Position numbers and translations under genes: made by a program
From: JAIBBG01 sp043748015
GTDB lineage: Bacteria > Bacteroidota > Bacteroidia > Flavobacteriales_D > Sanyastnellaceae
Assembly: GCA_043748015.1 (NCBI GenBank)
Contig: JAYTOA010000022.1
Coordinates: 1-16,164, forward strand
Length of the DNA: 16,164 nucleotides
Direction of reading: 5' to 3'
Shown here: piece by piece, positions 4,954 to 13,014 of the stretch
How the letters are laid out: each line of letters starts with the position of its first letter
How positions within the stretch are numbered: position 1 is the first letter of the stretch
The notes under the pieces: model-generated
What the model was told of the DNA's origin: nothing
Seen by the model: only the letters and a program-made list of their open reading frames with translations
Databases searched by the model: none

Positions 4954-6735
4954 TCACACCCTGATTCCCATTACAAGAACATCATCGATTTGCTCTACTT
5001 CGCCCATCCAGCGATCAAGCGTTTCAGCGATGCGCCATTTCTGCTCAGCCATCGGAAGATGGTTGTATTGAAGCAGCATCATTCGGAATTGTTTCCTCAT
5101 GAATTTCTTTCCTCTCGGTCCGCCGAATTGATCAGCAAAACCATCGCTGAATAAATAGATGCAATCGCCGGGTTTCAGTTTCATCGTGTGATTGGTGAAT
5201 TCCTTTTCGCCGTTCACATATGTTCCAATGCTATATGGATCACTTTCAATTTCGATCAACTCGTTATCACGAATGATGTATGCCGGATTGTGCGCACCGC
5301 TGAATTCCAGTTCCAATGTTTCAGTGTCAAGACAGCACAATGAAATATCCATACCATCGCGCATGAAGTGTTCACCACTATCGGCGCGCATAGCTTCAGC
5401 AGAAAGCCTATTGGCGCTATTGAGAACCTGTGCCGGTTTGCTGTAAACTTTTGTAGCCTGGTTCAACACATTGTGACCAACGAGGCTCATAAACGCTCCC
5501 GGAACTCCGTGTCCCGTGCAATCGGCCGCCGCAAATAATTTCTTTTTACCTTTTGTAATGAACCAATAAAAATCACCACTGACAGTGGCCTTTGGTCTAA
5601 AGAAAACAAAAGAATCAGGAAACATTGCACGAATAAAGTTGTCATTCGGCAGAATAGTTTCCTGCAAGCGCTGAGCGTAGTCGATGCTTGATTGCAGATC
5701 AGAATAAAGCAAATACATTCTTTCGCGTTGCGCTTCTACTTCCTCTTTCTGCTTGCGTATTTCCAGCGTTTGCAAATCGACCTTTGCTTCCATTTCATTT
5801 CTGTAGGATGCGAGATCACCTCTCATTCGCAGCAATGCTTTTCCCAGCTCGTCATGCTCAGACAACGGACTGAATTCTGTATCAAAATTTCCTGAACCGA
5901 CATTCAATGAAAATTCCTTCGTTTTCTCAAAGTTCGAAATAAGTTTATTGACAGCTTGAGCCATGTCACCAATTTCATCATTGCCGACTTTGGTATTGTG
6001 CACCGCGTAAATTCCTTTAGAGAGGTTTTGCAATTTATTTTTAAGCGAGGCAATAGGACGAACAATCGATCGCGAAGTAAGCACACCGATAAGAATACCC
6101 GCGAAGAGCACGCCCAACGCGATGTTTACCAGCAACAACCGAAGTTTTTCGAAAGACTGATTCATTCTGGCAATCTCGGCCGACATAGTATCACGTTGTT
6201 CGGCATTCATGCTTTGCAACTTCTGACGTGCAGCTGTCAATGCAGTTGGAATAGTTCCCCCATCAATGAAATACGCATCAGCCGTCATTTGATTGATTGG
6301 ATTGTAATAGCTATCAAAGTCCGGCAAGGTCGTTCTGATGTCTTTGTAAGAAATCATCAGTTCGCGAATGTGACTGAAAAGTTCGTGTTTCTGAATAAAC
6401 TGTTCTTTGGGCCATAAAGAAGAATAAGCATTGATCTTCTTCATGAGATTAGGAATAGTCTCCTCGCATATTTCTATTGCTTCTAATCTTTCTCGATCAT
6501 CTTCTCTTCGTTGGACATACGCCCATTGCTTCATCAATTGCTGAGCGTGAATGAGCTGATTATCCATTTCCTCCAGCACTTTCACTGAGGGCGCGTATAT
6601 GTCATTAATTCTTTTATTGATCTCGCGACTTTCGTTGAGCGTGTTGTTCGTCAAATAGAAAACAACTGCGACAACGACGATGAAGAGACCGAATCCGACT
6701 CCAATTTTTCTCGATATGGAAAATCTAAAAGACAA
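4954..6735 (-). CDS. Membrane-bound sensor with HAMP domain and SpoIIE-type PP2C phosphatase
   Basis: This 593-residue protein has TM1 at about 10-29, an extracytoplasmic helical sensor at 30-198 and TM2 at about 199-220. A HAMP linker follows at 221-273, with SRSIVRP at its start. A coiled coil at about 310-350 leads into a SpoIIE/PP2C phosphatase domain at about 375-593. Metal-binding and catalytic motifs look intact: SGDFYW (386-391), ADCTGHGVPGAFMS (404-417), DGMDISLC (460-467), SDGFADQFGG (530-539) and the final DD (584-585). Such enzymes dephosphorylate Ser/Thr-phosphorylated proteins, commonly anti-sigma-factor antagonists, but no partner gene is in the window. The start is TTG at 6735, 19 bp after the upstream TPR gene; no ATG precedes residue 57, which would lose TM1. 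It is the last gene of the YfiR-TPR-TPR operon, so it is probably the output of that module. Confidence 0.92.
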   Translation of the reverse strand: MSFRFSISRKIGVGFGLFIVVVAVVFYLTNNTLNESREINKRINDIYAPSVKVLEEMDNQLIHAQQLMKQWAYVQRREDDRERLEAIEICEETIPNLMKKINAYSSLWPKEQFIQKHELFSHIRELMISYKDIRTTLPDFDSYYNPINQMTADAYFIDGGTIPTALTAARQKLQSMNAEQRDTMSAEIARMNQSFEKLRLLLVNIALGVLFAGILIGVLTSRSIVRPIASLKNKLQNLSKGIYAVHNTKVGNDEIGDMAQAVNKLISNFEKTKEFSLNVGSGNFDTEFSPLSEHDELGKALLRMRGDLASYRNEMEAKVDLQTLEIRKQKEEVEAQRERMYLLYSDLQSSIDYAQRLQETILPNDNFIRAMFPDSFVFFRPKATVSGDFYWFITKGKKKLFAAADCTGHGVPGAFMSLVGHNVLNQATKVYSKPAQVLNSANRLSAEAMRADSGEHFMRDGMDISLCCLDTETLELEFSGAHNPAYIIRDNELIEIESDPYSIGTYVNGEKEFTNHTMKLKPGDCIYLFSDGFADQFGGPRGKKFMRKQFRMMLLQYNHLPMAEQKWRIAETLDRWMGEVEQIDDVLVMGIRV

Positions 6736-6754
6736 TTTACAATTCGTAATAATG

Positions 6755-7687
6755 TTATTCCCCTTCGAGAATTTTTTTCAGTTTCAATTCGTAGATCATT
6801 GCTTCTCCATCATTCAAAGTGAAGCGATTCAAATTCAACAATGCAGTGACAATTTCTCTTGTATCTCCACATCTTGTATTCAACGTCTTCAGTTCGGAAG
6901 TTGCAATTTGAAGATGTGAAGCGCGTTCAGATTCATCAAAACACCTTGAGAAGTTATCGCTTGAGTTCACGCCAATATTGTAATGAATCACTGCAACATT
7001 GTAAGGAGTTGTGCAATCTTCAGCATCCATTTGACAGGCCTTGCTGAGGGCGTCGATAGTTGCCGTCAAGAAATCTTTGTTGCATCTATCCGCCATCCAT
7101 AGATCAAGAAACCGTTGGCCCTTTGCTTTGAAAAAAGCGTGACTCGACTTGAGCGTGTTTTCGTTAGAGCCAATTTCTTTCAAGATTGATAAGTACTTTG
7201 AAAACACTTTCTCAGCTTCATTGTCAGATGTACTCTGTATTACGGCAGCAGAAGCCAAAGCATCTTTAAAATAAGTTGAAGCCAGATACCTCAGTGCAGC
7301 GTCGTTATTGCTTTCTGATTTCTCCAAGTTGAGCATTCGCGCTTTTAGAAAAGACTCAACAGCAATTTCACGGCTGTTGCTTTGCCTGTTCTCAGATTCA
7401 ACATGCTTATAGATTTCTTTGTAAATAAATCCGCGCGTGTACCATGTATAAGCTTCCAATGCTTCATCCTTTTGCAAAAGAGCCAATTCAATTTCGGATT
7501 TCGCTAAATCAAAATTCTTCTCTTGGCACAATTTCGCGGCATTAACTGCAAATCGTTTTGGCACAGAATCTACGTCGTTGATCAAAGTGTTATTTGCATC
7601 ACTAACTAAATTGAACAGACAGCACACCACCACCAGACATTGTCTGATTCCAATAAAAATAGATCTGATGGTTATAGGGAGGATCAT
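6755..7687 (-). CDS. TPR-type helical repeat protein, probably exported (paralogue 1)
   Basis: This 310-residue protein has a hydrophobic N-terminus (about residues 5-28) that could be a signal peptide or anchor. The rest is predicted helical repeats of TPR character, for example AAKLCQEKNFDLAKSEIELAL and later PYNVAVIHYNIGV. It is a diverged tandem duplicate of the next protein: LCQEK, WY..GFI.KEIYK, RE.A.ESF, LRYLAS.Y..DAL, KGQR/MGQR and YN.AVI.YN all recur in the same order. It starts with ATG 15 bp after the upstream stop and ends 19 bp before the phosphatase. TPRs usually mediate protein contacts. A scaffold or adaptor role between the YfiR-like protein and the phosphatase sensor is inference. 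Confidence 0.8.
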   Translation of the reverse strand: MILPITIRSIFIGIRQCLVVVCCLFNLVSDANNTLINDVDSVPKRFAVNAAKLCQEKNFDLAKSEIELALLQKDEALEAYTWYTRGFIYKEIYKHVESENRQSNSREIAVESFLKARMLNLEKSESNNDAALRYLASTYFKDALASAAVIQSTSDNEAEKVFSKYLSILKEIGSNENTLKSSHAFFKAKGQRFLDLWMADRCNKDFLTATIDALSKACQMDAEDCTTPYNVAVIHYNIGVNSSDNFSRCFDESERASHLQIATSELKTLNTRCGDTREIVTALLNLNRFTLNDGEAMIYELKLKKILEGE

Positions 7688-7702
7688 AAAAGAGTGGGGA
7701 AA

Positions 7703-8623
7703 TTATTTCTTATCGGGCAAGGTTATCTTACCCTCTAAAATCAATCTTTCGATTTCGTTTTTAAAATATTCCACGTCATTTTCGTGCTCAAGTGCTCTGT
7801 GAATGTACATCAGTCCGCGTACCACCTCACCTTTATCAGGAGACAATTGATAGGCCTTATTCATGCTTACCAATGCTTTGTTCTTGATAAGATCGGCACA
7901 ATCCTGTTGAATAACTATGAGATCAAAAATATCGGTATCCGGACCAATTTTTCTGTATTTGAAAACAGCTTTGTTATAGAAGATCACCGCAATGTTGTAG
8001 TGTGCATCACTATCAGTTGAATCCATTCGTACAACTTCTGAGTACATGTCTGCCGCCTTTTCAGCAATATCAGCGTTTTCAATATCCATCTGCCAGAGCA
8101 TAAAATAACGTTGTCCCATGCTCTTGTTGAATTCGCCATCGAATTTCTTGAGACTTGTACCGGGCTCAGCAACATGCATCAACTTCCGAAATTTATTGAA
8201 ACTCACTGTAGGTGCCTTGTCTGTTTCAATATCAAACTCACGTGTTTGTAGGAGCGCATCGTTGTAATACGAAGAAGCAAGAAATTTAAGACTCAGCTTT
8301 GTCATTGCTGAATGCTGATTCAACTTATCCATTTCGAGAGAATTCATAAACGACTCAATAGCCATTTCGCGTTGCGGACTATTTCTGTTGCCCATTTCGT
8401 TTTGCTTGTAAATCTCTTTATGAATGAATCCATCCACATACCACAGGTATGGACTCGCTGCTTCATCCGAGATTTTACGTGCTTCAGTAATTTTATTCAA
8501 TGCAGCATCGTATTGCTTCTCTTGACAAAGACGCGCTGCTTCGTTGGTCAAAGGCAATTGCTGCGCGCTCATGCCCAATGCAAAAACCAACATACCGAAA
8601 ACTGTGAAGGCGATTGTTTTCAT
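7703..8623 (-). CDS. TPR-repeat protein with signal peptide (paralogue 2)
   Basis: The chosen start is the ATG at 8623 (MKTIAFTVFGMLVF), not the one at 8638. The former overlaps the upstream stop by one base (TAATG), a classic coupling junction, and begins directly with a signal peptide ending near GMSAQ. The product is 306 residues. After the signal come helical repeats, with AARLCQEKQYDAALNKITEAR and DAHYNIAVIFYNKAV as the clearest TPR-like units. It is related along its length to the protein at 6755-7687. Its position between the YfiR-like gene and that paralogue suggests a periplasmic protein-protein interaction role in the same signalling system. No enzymatic motif is seen. Confidence 0.85.
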   Translation of the reverse strand: MKTIAFTVFGMLVFALGMSAQQLPLTNEAARLCQEKQYDAALNKITEARKISDEAASPYLWYVDGFIHKEIYKQNEMGNRNSPQREMAIESFMNSLEMDKLNQHSAMTKLSLKFLASSYYNDALLQTREFDIETDKAPTVSFNKFRKLMHVAEPGTSLKKFDGEFNKSMGQRYFMLWQMDIENADIAEKAADMYSEVVRMDSTDSDAHYNIAVIFYNKAVFKYRKIGPDTDIFDLIVIQQDCADLIKNKALVSMNKAYQLSPDKGEVVRGLMYIHRALEHENDVEYFKNEIERLILEGKITLPDKK

Positions 8624-9153
8624 TATTGTATAGCCCATTGTAAAATTTTTAGTCCGGGTGTAATCTTTTTATCTTCCATTGAAAGTTTGCTCAACTCAAA
8701 CCGAATTGAACCATCAATATTCTTAAAATTGATATGTGAACCTGCCCCAAGTGCACCTTCCCAATTGGTAACAATCAAAGTGCTTTTGTCCTTCAATTCG
8801 CGCAAATATTTCGGAAGATCACCCTTCTTAGATTTATCGATAAAAAGTATGTGTATGATGCCATTGGGTGGAAGTTCGGAAATAGGAAGTATGTCGAGCG
8901 TTTGACTGCCGATAGGTTTTGTTCCATACTTAGCCGACATGTATTCAAATACATCTTGACTACCAACGATTCCGACAGTGAATTTACCCTTCTTCGTATC
9001 GGCAGGCCAATTGTTATTCATTGCAAACTGGTAGAGGTAATTGGACCTGATCATAGCCACGGTATTGTCTTCAGGTATGCCCTGAGCGCTCACCTTGTTG
9101 GTGGCACCAAAAAGAAAAAGACTTGTAATGAAAAGTATGAATAGCCTGAACAT
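8623..9153 (-). CDS. YfiR-like (DUF4154) periplasmic protein
   Basis: This 176-residue protein has a signal peptide (hydrophobic residues 3-17, likely cleavage after KVSAQ). The mature part follows the YfiR/DUF4154 pattern: RSNYLYQFAMNNNWP near the start, FTVGIVGSQDVFEY, a central IIHILFIDKS, STLIVTNW, and the closing IRFELSKLSMEDKKI before LKILQWA. In Pseudomonas, YfiR is the periplasmic repressor of the diguanylate cyclase YfiN and responds to redox through cysteines. This protein has no cysteine at all, so that mechanism cannot apply. It is the first gene of the operon ending in the SpoIIE phosphatase, and may act on that sensor's extracytoplasmic domain instead of a cyclase. A putative promoter lies upstream at 9185-9192. 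Confidence 0.85.
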   Translation of the reverse strand: MFRLFILFITSLFLFGATNKVSAQGIPEDNTVAMIRSNYLYQFAMNNNWPADTKKGKFTVGIVGSQDVFEYMSAKYGTKPIGSQTLDILPISELPPNGIIHILFIDKSKKGDLPKYLRELKDKSTLIVTNWEGALGAGSHINFKNIDGSIRFELSKLSMEDKKITPGLKILQWAIQ

Positions 9154-9163
9154 AGTGCAGTTA

Positions 9164-9180
9164 AAGCGCGTTATGCGCTT
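9164..9180. promoter_or_regulatory. Inverted repeat in the yfiR-operon leader
   Basis: AAGCGC (9164-9169) and GCGCTT (9175-9180) are perfect 6-bp inverted repeats around GTTAT. They lie between the predicted -7 element and the ATG of the YfiR-like gene. It could be an operator or a leader hairpin. Confidence 0.35.
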
Positions 9181-9184
9181 ATAC

Positions 9185-9192
9185 CAAAACTA
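9185..9192 (-). promoter_or_regulatory. Putative -7 promoter element of the yfiR-TPR-SpoIIE operon
   Basis: On the minus strand this reads TAGTTTTG, a full match to TAnnTTTG. It is 31 bp before the ATG at 9153. No good TTG-type -33 element is seen at the expected distance, so support is from one element only. Confidence 0.4.
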
Positions 9193-9289
9193 CCTTCTCA
9201 ATGTTTCAGAATGATGTGAAAATTCCTTGGTTCTGCACGTTGGAATGTTCAAACTTTCATTTGACGAGAATACCGAACAAAAAGCATGG

Positions 9290-9805
9290 CTATGCCTTTG
9301 ACTGGTCGGGCGCAACGCCTTTCATGCCTGCCACATCACGATCGAAAAAGTAAAGTGCACCTTTGTCGTCACCAATCATTTTCAATTTATCCATCACATT
9401 GCCAGCGAGAGTTTCCTCTTCGATTTGCTCGCTTACATACCATTGCATAAAATTGTGCGTGGTGTAATCCTTTTCGCGCAGGCAAACATCAACCACTTTA
9501 TTTATCTCAGCAGTAACATGCGTTTCGTGACTTAGCAGCTGAGCGAAAATATTCTGTAAAGATTTGTAATCCTTTTCCGGTTGCGCCAGACTTGGAATGA
9601 CCGCGCGGCCACCGCGGTCGTTAATAAACTTGATCAACTTCAACATGTGTTGTCTTTCCTCATCACTGTGTGCATATAAAAAAGTGCTGGAACCCTGGAA
9701 CCCATTGATTTCAGCCCATGAAGCCATGGCGAGATAAACCTGGCTACTTTCAGCTTCAATTTTCACTTGATCATTGAGGACTTTTTCTACTTTTTTATTC
9801 AACAT
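9290..9805 (-). CDS. ftnA: Ferritin (iron storage)
   Basis: At 171 residues it has the normal length of a bacterial non-haem ferritin, and it forms the four-helix ferritin fold. The diiron ferroxidase ligands are visible: Glu17, Glu50 and His53 (in EERQH), Glu94, and Gln127/Glu130 in EQIEEE, with Tyr24 nearby. The family oxidises Fe(II) and stores it as a ferric mineral in a 24-subunit cytoplasmic cage. No haem-binding Met typical of bacterioferritin is evident. The gene stands alone, with a putative promoter element 20 bp upstream. No Fur box was recognised. The symbol follows the family's common naming; the start is the only reasonable ATG. Confidence 0.95.
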   Translation of the reverse strand: MLNKKVEKVLNDQVKIEAESSQVYLAMASWAEINGFQGSSTFLYAHSDEERQHMLKLIKFINDRGGRAVIPSLAQPEKDYKSLQNIFAQLLSHETHVTAEINKVVDVCLREKDYTTHNFMQWYVSEQIEEETLAGNVMDKLKMIGDDKGALYFFDRDVAGMKGVAPDQSKA

Positions 9806-9824
9806 AGCATAAATGATTTGATTG

Positions 9825-9832
9825 CAAAAATA
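9825..9832 (-). promoter_or_regulatory. Putative -7 promoter element of the ferritin gene
   Basis: The minus strand reads TATTTTTG, matching TAnnTTTG, 19 bp before the ATG at 9805. The -33 region shows no clear TTG. Confidence 0.4.
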
Positions 9833-9877
9833 ACAGAGTTTAAAGGCTGAAGTTCATTCCATGTGTGAAGTAATGCA

Positions 9878-11002
9878 TCACGATTTGTCCATATCAAAAT
9901 CCTGAACTTCTTTGAATCCGGCAATAAGAGGCAATACAGAAGGGATCACTTTTTTCCAATAACGTTTGACATCAACATCTTTCATCAAGGAAATTTCTCC
10001 TTTGAGAAAATGAATAAAATGCTCCGCGAAATAAGGAATAAGCATGACACCTTTCGAGCCAAAACCGTTGAAGATGGCGTATTGATTATTCTCAGGATGG
10101 AAACCAAGCACCGGTCGTCTGTCGGGGCTTGTGGGCCGATATCCTGATTGATGATCCACTACCTCCGCAGGTTCCGGATATACCTCACGAAATTGGTTCA
10201 GTAATTCGGCTTTTCCTGTTTCCGTCGGTAAAATATTTGGCTGACTCAATTCATAGGTAGCTCCAAGGCGGAATAAATCATTGCCGATCGGAATTAAAAA
10301 TTTTCCGAAATTGAGCATACGCTTCAACTTCAGACTAACAGACTTGATGGTGAGCACTTCGCCTTTGTTCGGAATCATCGGCATCCAGTCGAAACCAGGT
10401 TGAACGAGCGACTTCCATCCCGTACAGAAAATGACGATGTTGTCTTTCTCTGACGACAACTCCTTCAACTTTTCCTCCGAAACTTTACCTATGATCAGTT
10501 TGTTCTCTTCTTGTAAAAAAGCTTTAGCGCAAACAATAAACTTCGGCACATCCATCCAACCTGCGTGACGAACAATACCATGACCATGAGGCTGATTCAA
10601 TTGTTCTTTCACATTACCATCTTGCTCATCTGTTAGAAAAGCTGATAATTCCGGATGAACACTGCGTTCATCCCAATCATTGGATGTGTGCGTATCAGCG
10701 AAGATTCGAACAAGTTCTGTTGGGTGATAGAAGGAAGTATTGAATTTTTTTTCGAATCGTGAATAAATACTATCCGCCTTCGGAACCACTTGTGATGCAA
10801 GCCAACTTTCATTTAACTTTTTAAACGTAACCGGATTCCACATTCCTGCGGCAATCATGCTTGATGATGATTGATGACCGTCGTCGAGCACAGTCACATC
10901 CATTCCTTCTTCCAGCATCAACAACGCTAGTAAACTGCCGGCAAGTCCCTGACCAATGATGAAGTATTTTTTCTTCATCGACGCATTGCTGTTTTCATTC
11001 AT
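9878..11002 (-). CDS. FAD-dependent oxidoreductase (DAO family)
   Basis: This 374-residue protein has an N-terminal Rossmann FAD-binding motif GQGLAGS (17-23), with the acidic end of strand 2 in VTVLDD (36-41). The C-terminal part has the DAO-family pattern: GYRPTSPDRRPVLG (287-300), then FNGFGSKGVMLIPY (about 312-325). Such enzymes oxidise amines or amino acids, with glycine oxidase, D-amino-acid dehydrogenase and sarcosine oxidase as relatives. The substrate cannot be read from the sequence. It begins 9 bp after kbl, so the two are co-transcribed, which hints at an amino-acid substrate, possibly glycine-related. No signal peptide is seen. Start choice is between residue 1 and Met9; both leave the FAD motif intact. 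Confidence 0.85.
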   Translation of the reverse strand: MNENSNASMKKKYFIIGQGLAGSLLALLMLEEGMDVTVLDDGHQSSSSMIAAGMWNPVTFKKLNESWLASQVVPKADSIYSRFEKKFNTSFYHPTELVRIFADTHTSNDWDERSVHPELSAFLTDEQDGNVKEQLNQPHGHGIVRHAGWMDVPKFIVCAKAFLQEENKLIIGKVSEEKLKELSSEKDNIVIFCTGWKSLVQPGFDWMPMIPNKGEVLTIKSVSLKLKRMLNFGKFLIPIGNDLFRLGATYELSQPNILPTETGKAELLNQFREVYPEPAEVVDHQSGYRPTSPDRRPVLGFHPENNQYAIFNGFGSKGVMLIPYFAEHFIHFLKGEISLMKDVDVKRYWKKVIPSVLPLIAGFKEVQDFDMDKS

Positions 11003-11011
11003 CGCAGTACA

Positions 11012-12208
11012 CTACTTCAGCACGCCAAGTTCCCTACCGACTTTAGTGAATGCGGCAATTGCTTTCTCGATGTGTTCCGGTTCATGAGCAGCTGAAAGTT
11101 GAACTCTGATTCTTGCCTTTTCTTTCGGCACCACAGGAAAGAAAAATCCAATGACATAAATGCCCTCATTCAAGAGTTTATCGGCGAAAGTTTGCGAAAG
11201 TTTTGCATCGTAAAGCATCACCGGAACGATAGCAGAATCGCCGTCCTTGATTTCGAAACCCGCGGCACTTATTCCTTTTTTAAATTGAATAATATTTTTT
11301 TCCAGCTTATCGCGAAGTTCAGTGCTTTTACTTAAAAGATCAAAAACCGCAATGCTCGCTCCTACAATAGAAGGAGCAAGTGAGTTGGAAAACAAATAGG
11401 GACGAGATCTTTGGCGAAGCAAGTCCACAATTTCTTTTCTACCTGAAGTAAAACCACCCATGGCACCACCTAGTGCTTTGCCCAAAGTACCGGTGATAAT
11501 ATCAACGCGGCCGAGCACATTCTTTAACTCAATCGTGCCCCTGCCTGTTTTACCGATAAATCCTGTTGCGTGACATTCATCCACCATCACAAGTGCATCA
11601 TATTTATCTGCGAGATCACAAATTTTATCCAGTTGCGCCACATAACCATCCATTGAAAAAACACCATCAGTAACGATAAGTCGAAATCTAGTACCTGCAC
11701 TCACAGCGGCTTTCAGCTGCTCTTCAAGATCTTCCATGTTATTGTTGCGATAGCGGAACCGCTGCGCTTTGCAAAGACGAACACCATCGATGATCGAAGC
11801 ATGATTCAATTCATCACTGATGATTGCATCCTGTTCGTTAAGCAATGGTTCGAACACACCACCGTTGGCATCGAATGCAGCGGCATAGAGAATGGTATCA
11901 TCGGTATGAAGAAACTCCGAAATTTTATGTTCAAGTTCCTTGTGAATATCCTGAGTTCCACAAATGAAACGCACGCTACTCAATCCGAAGCCATGCGTGT
12001 CGATGGCCCGTTTTGCCGCTTCCATTACAACAGGATGAGATGACAGTCCGAGGTAATTGTTCGCACAAAAATTCAACACTTCTTTACCGTCGGAAGTCTT
12101 TATTACAGCATCCTGTGGAGTAGTAATAATCCTTTCGCGTTTGAAAAGTCCGGCTTCTTCAATTGATGCCAGTTCCTTTTTAAGATGATCTTGAAGTCCT
12201 TTATACAT
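11012..12208 (-). CDS. kbl: Glycine C-acetyltransferase (2-amino-3-ketobutyrate CoA ligase)
   Basis: This 398-residue protein has the expected length for Kbl and strong family signature: GLFKRERIITTPQ near the start, NFCANNYLGLSSHP (46-59), His136 in NHASIIDG, DECHATGF (210-217) and the PLP lysine Lys244 in GTLGKALGGAMGGF. It cleaves 2-amino-3-ketobutyrate with CoA to glycine and acetyl-CoA, the second step of threonine breakdown after threonine dehydrogenase (Tdh). Other alpha-oxoamine synthases (serine palmitoyltransferase, KAPA synthase) share the fold, but the N-terminal signature fits Kbl. No tdh gene is in the window. The next gene, a FAD oxidoreductase, follows after 9 bp. The 50-bp upstream gap shows no clear promoter. 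Confidence 0.94.
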   Translation of the reverse strand: MYKGLQDHLKKELASIEEAGLFKRERIITTPQDAVIKTSDGKEVLNFCANNYLGLSSHPVVMEAAKRAIDTHGFGLSSVRFICGTQDIHKELEHKISEFLHTDDTILYAAAFDANGGVFEPLLNEQDAIISDELNHASIIDGVRLCKAQRFRYRNNNMEDLEEQLKAAVSAGTRFRLIVTDGVFSMDGYVAQLDKICDLADKYDALVMVDECHATGFIGKTGRGTIELKNVLGRVDIITGTLGKALGGAMGGFTSGRKEIVDLLRQRSRPYLFSNSLAPSIVGASIAVFDLLSKSTELRDKLEKNIIQFKKGISAAGFEIKDGDSAIVPVMLYDAKLSQTFADKLLNEGIYVIGFFFPVVPKEKARIRVQLSAAHEPEHIEKAIAAFTKVGRELGVLK

Positions 12209-12258
12209 ATGCTGAATTTTTGGCTGAAATTATCTCAGAAACATTTGTTGCGCCTTTT

Positions 12259-13014
12259 TCATTTCACAAAATACGTCATGCCTAGATTCAGGCCTGCATA
12301 TTTCACGTCTCCGGTGAACCATTGGAAATTGGTGTTGACATTCTCAAGTATGTCCGTCGTGGTGTACTTAAGCGCGGTGGCGCATCGATATCCATAATAT
12401 TCCCCAAGTGCGAATAGACAAAATCGATGTCCATTGATATCAAAAGTATAACCCAACTTGACACCGGTGGAAATCAAAAATCCAACACCGTTTCGACTAT
12501 CAGCTTCAATTAATACCTCCTTTGAATAATTAGTTCCAATCTGTTTCATATCGTATTTCACGGAATATCCCACGAGTAGAGTAGCAATACCGAGTGCGAA
12601 CTGAGGTGTAATTAGAATTCTACCTGAGGAAATATCCTTAGCGAGTTGCACAGACCATCCTGCGCTTTCATAGAAAGAACCATCCGTTTTACGCGTCATA
12701 ACGGCAAAACCATTTGTATCAACAGTACCAAGCAGACGAGCAGAAAGTTCTGATGTTGCAATGTTCGAGTGATAACGCGAATAGGTCAATCCGACTTTCC
12801 AACCATTTGATAAACCACTGTGACAATCAAATCGAAAATTCCAACCGGGTAATGCGTATTGTGTTGCTCTGATCGATGACTCAGAATACTTATGTTCACC
12901 TTGAGGTAATGCCATTCCAAAAGAAAGACCAGCATCAACCTGCCATTTGTTTGTCTGGCTGAAAACGCCATTACTTACAAAAAAGAATACGACCAAAAAT
13001 TGAAGCGCCCTCAT
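12259..13014 (-). CDS. Putative outer-membrane beta-barrel protein
   Basis: This 251-residue protein has a signal peptide (residues 1-19, FVSNGVFS then Q). The remainder alternates hydrophobic and polar residues in short strands rich in Gly, Tyr and Phe, such as KWQVDAGLSFGMAL, WKVGLTYSRYH and FCLFALGEYYGYR. It ends in LNLGMTYFVK, with the aromatic residue near the C-terminus typical of outer-membrane barrels. Size suggests an eight- to ten-stranded barrel. No specific family is recognised. Its ATG overlaps the stop of the upstream Cys-rich protein by four bases (ATGA), so the two are translationally coupled and probably work at the envelope together. Confidence 0.75.
   Translation of the reverse strand: MRALQFLVVFFFVSNGVFSQTNKWQVDAGLSFGMALPQGEHKYSESSIRATQYALPGWNFRFDCHSGLSNGWKVGLTYSRYHSNIATSELSARLLGTVDTNGFAVMTRKTDGSFYESAGWSVQLAKDISSGRILITPQFALGIATLLVGYSVKYDMKQIGTNYSKEVLIEADSRNGVGFLISTGVKLGYTFDINGHRFCLFALGEYYGYRCATALKYTTTDILENVNTNFQWFTGDVKYAGLNLGMTYFVK

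Noticed and set aside
5956..6417. 153-residue plus-strand ORF
   Set aside because: It is antisense to the HAMP and sensor region of the phosphatase, whose domain structure is continuous; it is a shadow frame.
8312..8905. 197-residue plus-strand ORF
   Set aside because: It lies antisense over the TPR and YfiR-like genes, which have clear families and coupled starts; its protein shows no recognisable features.
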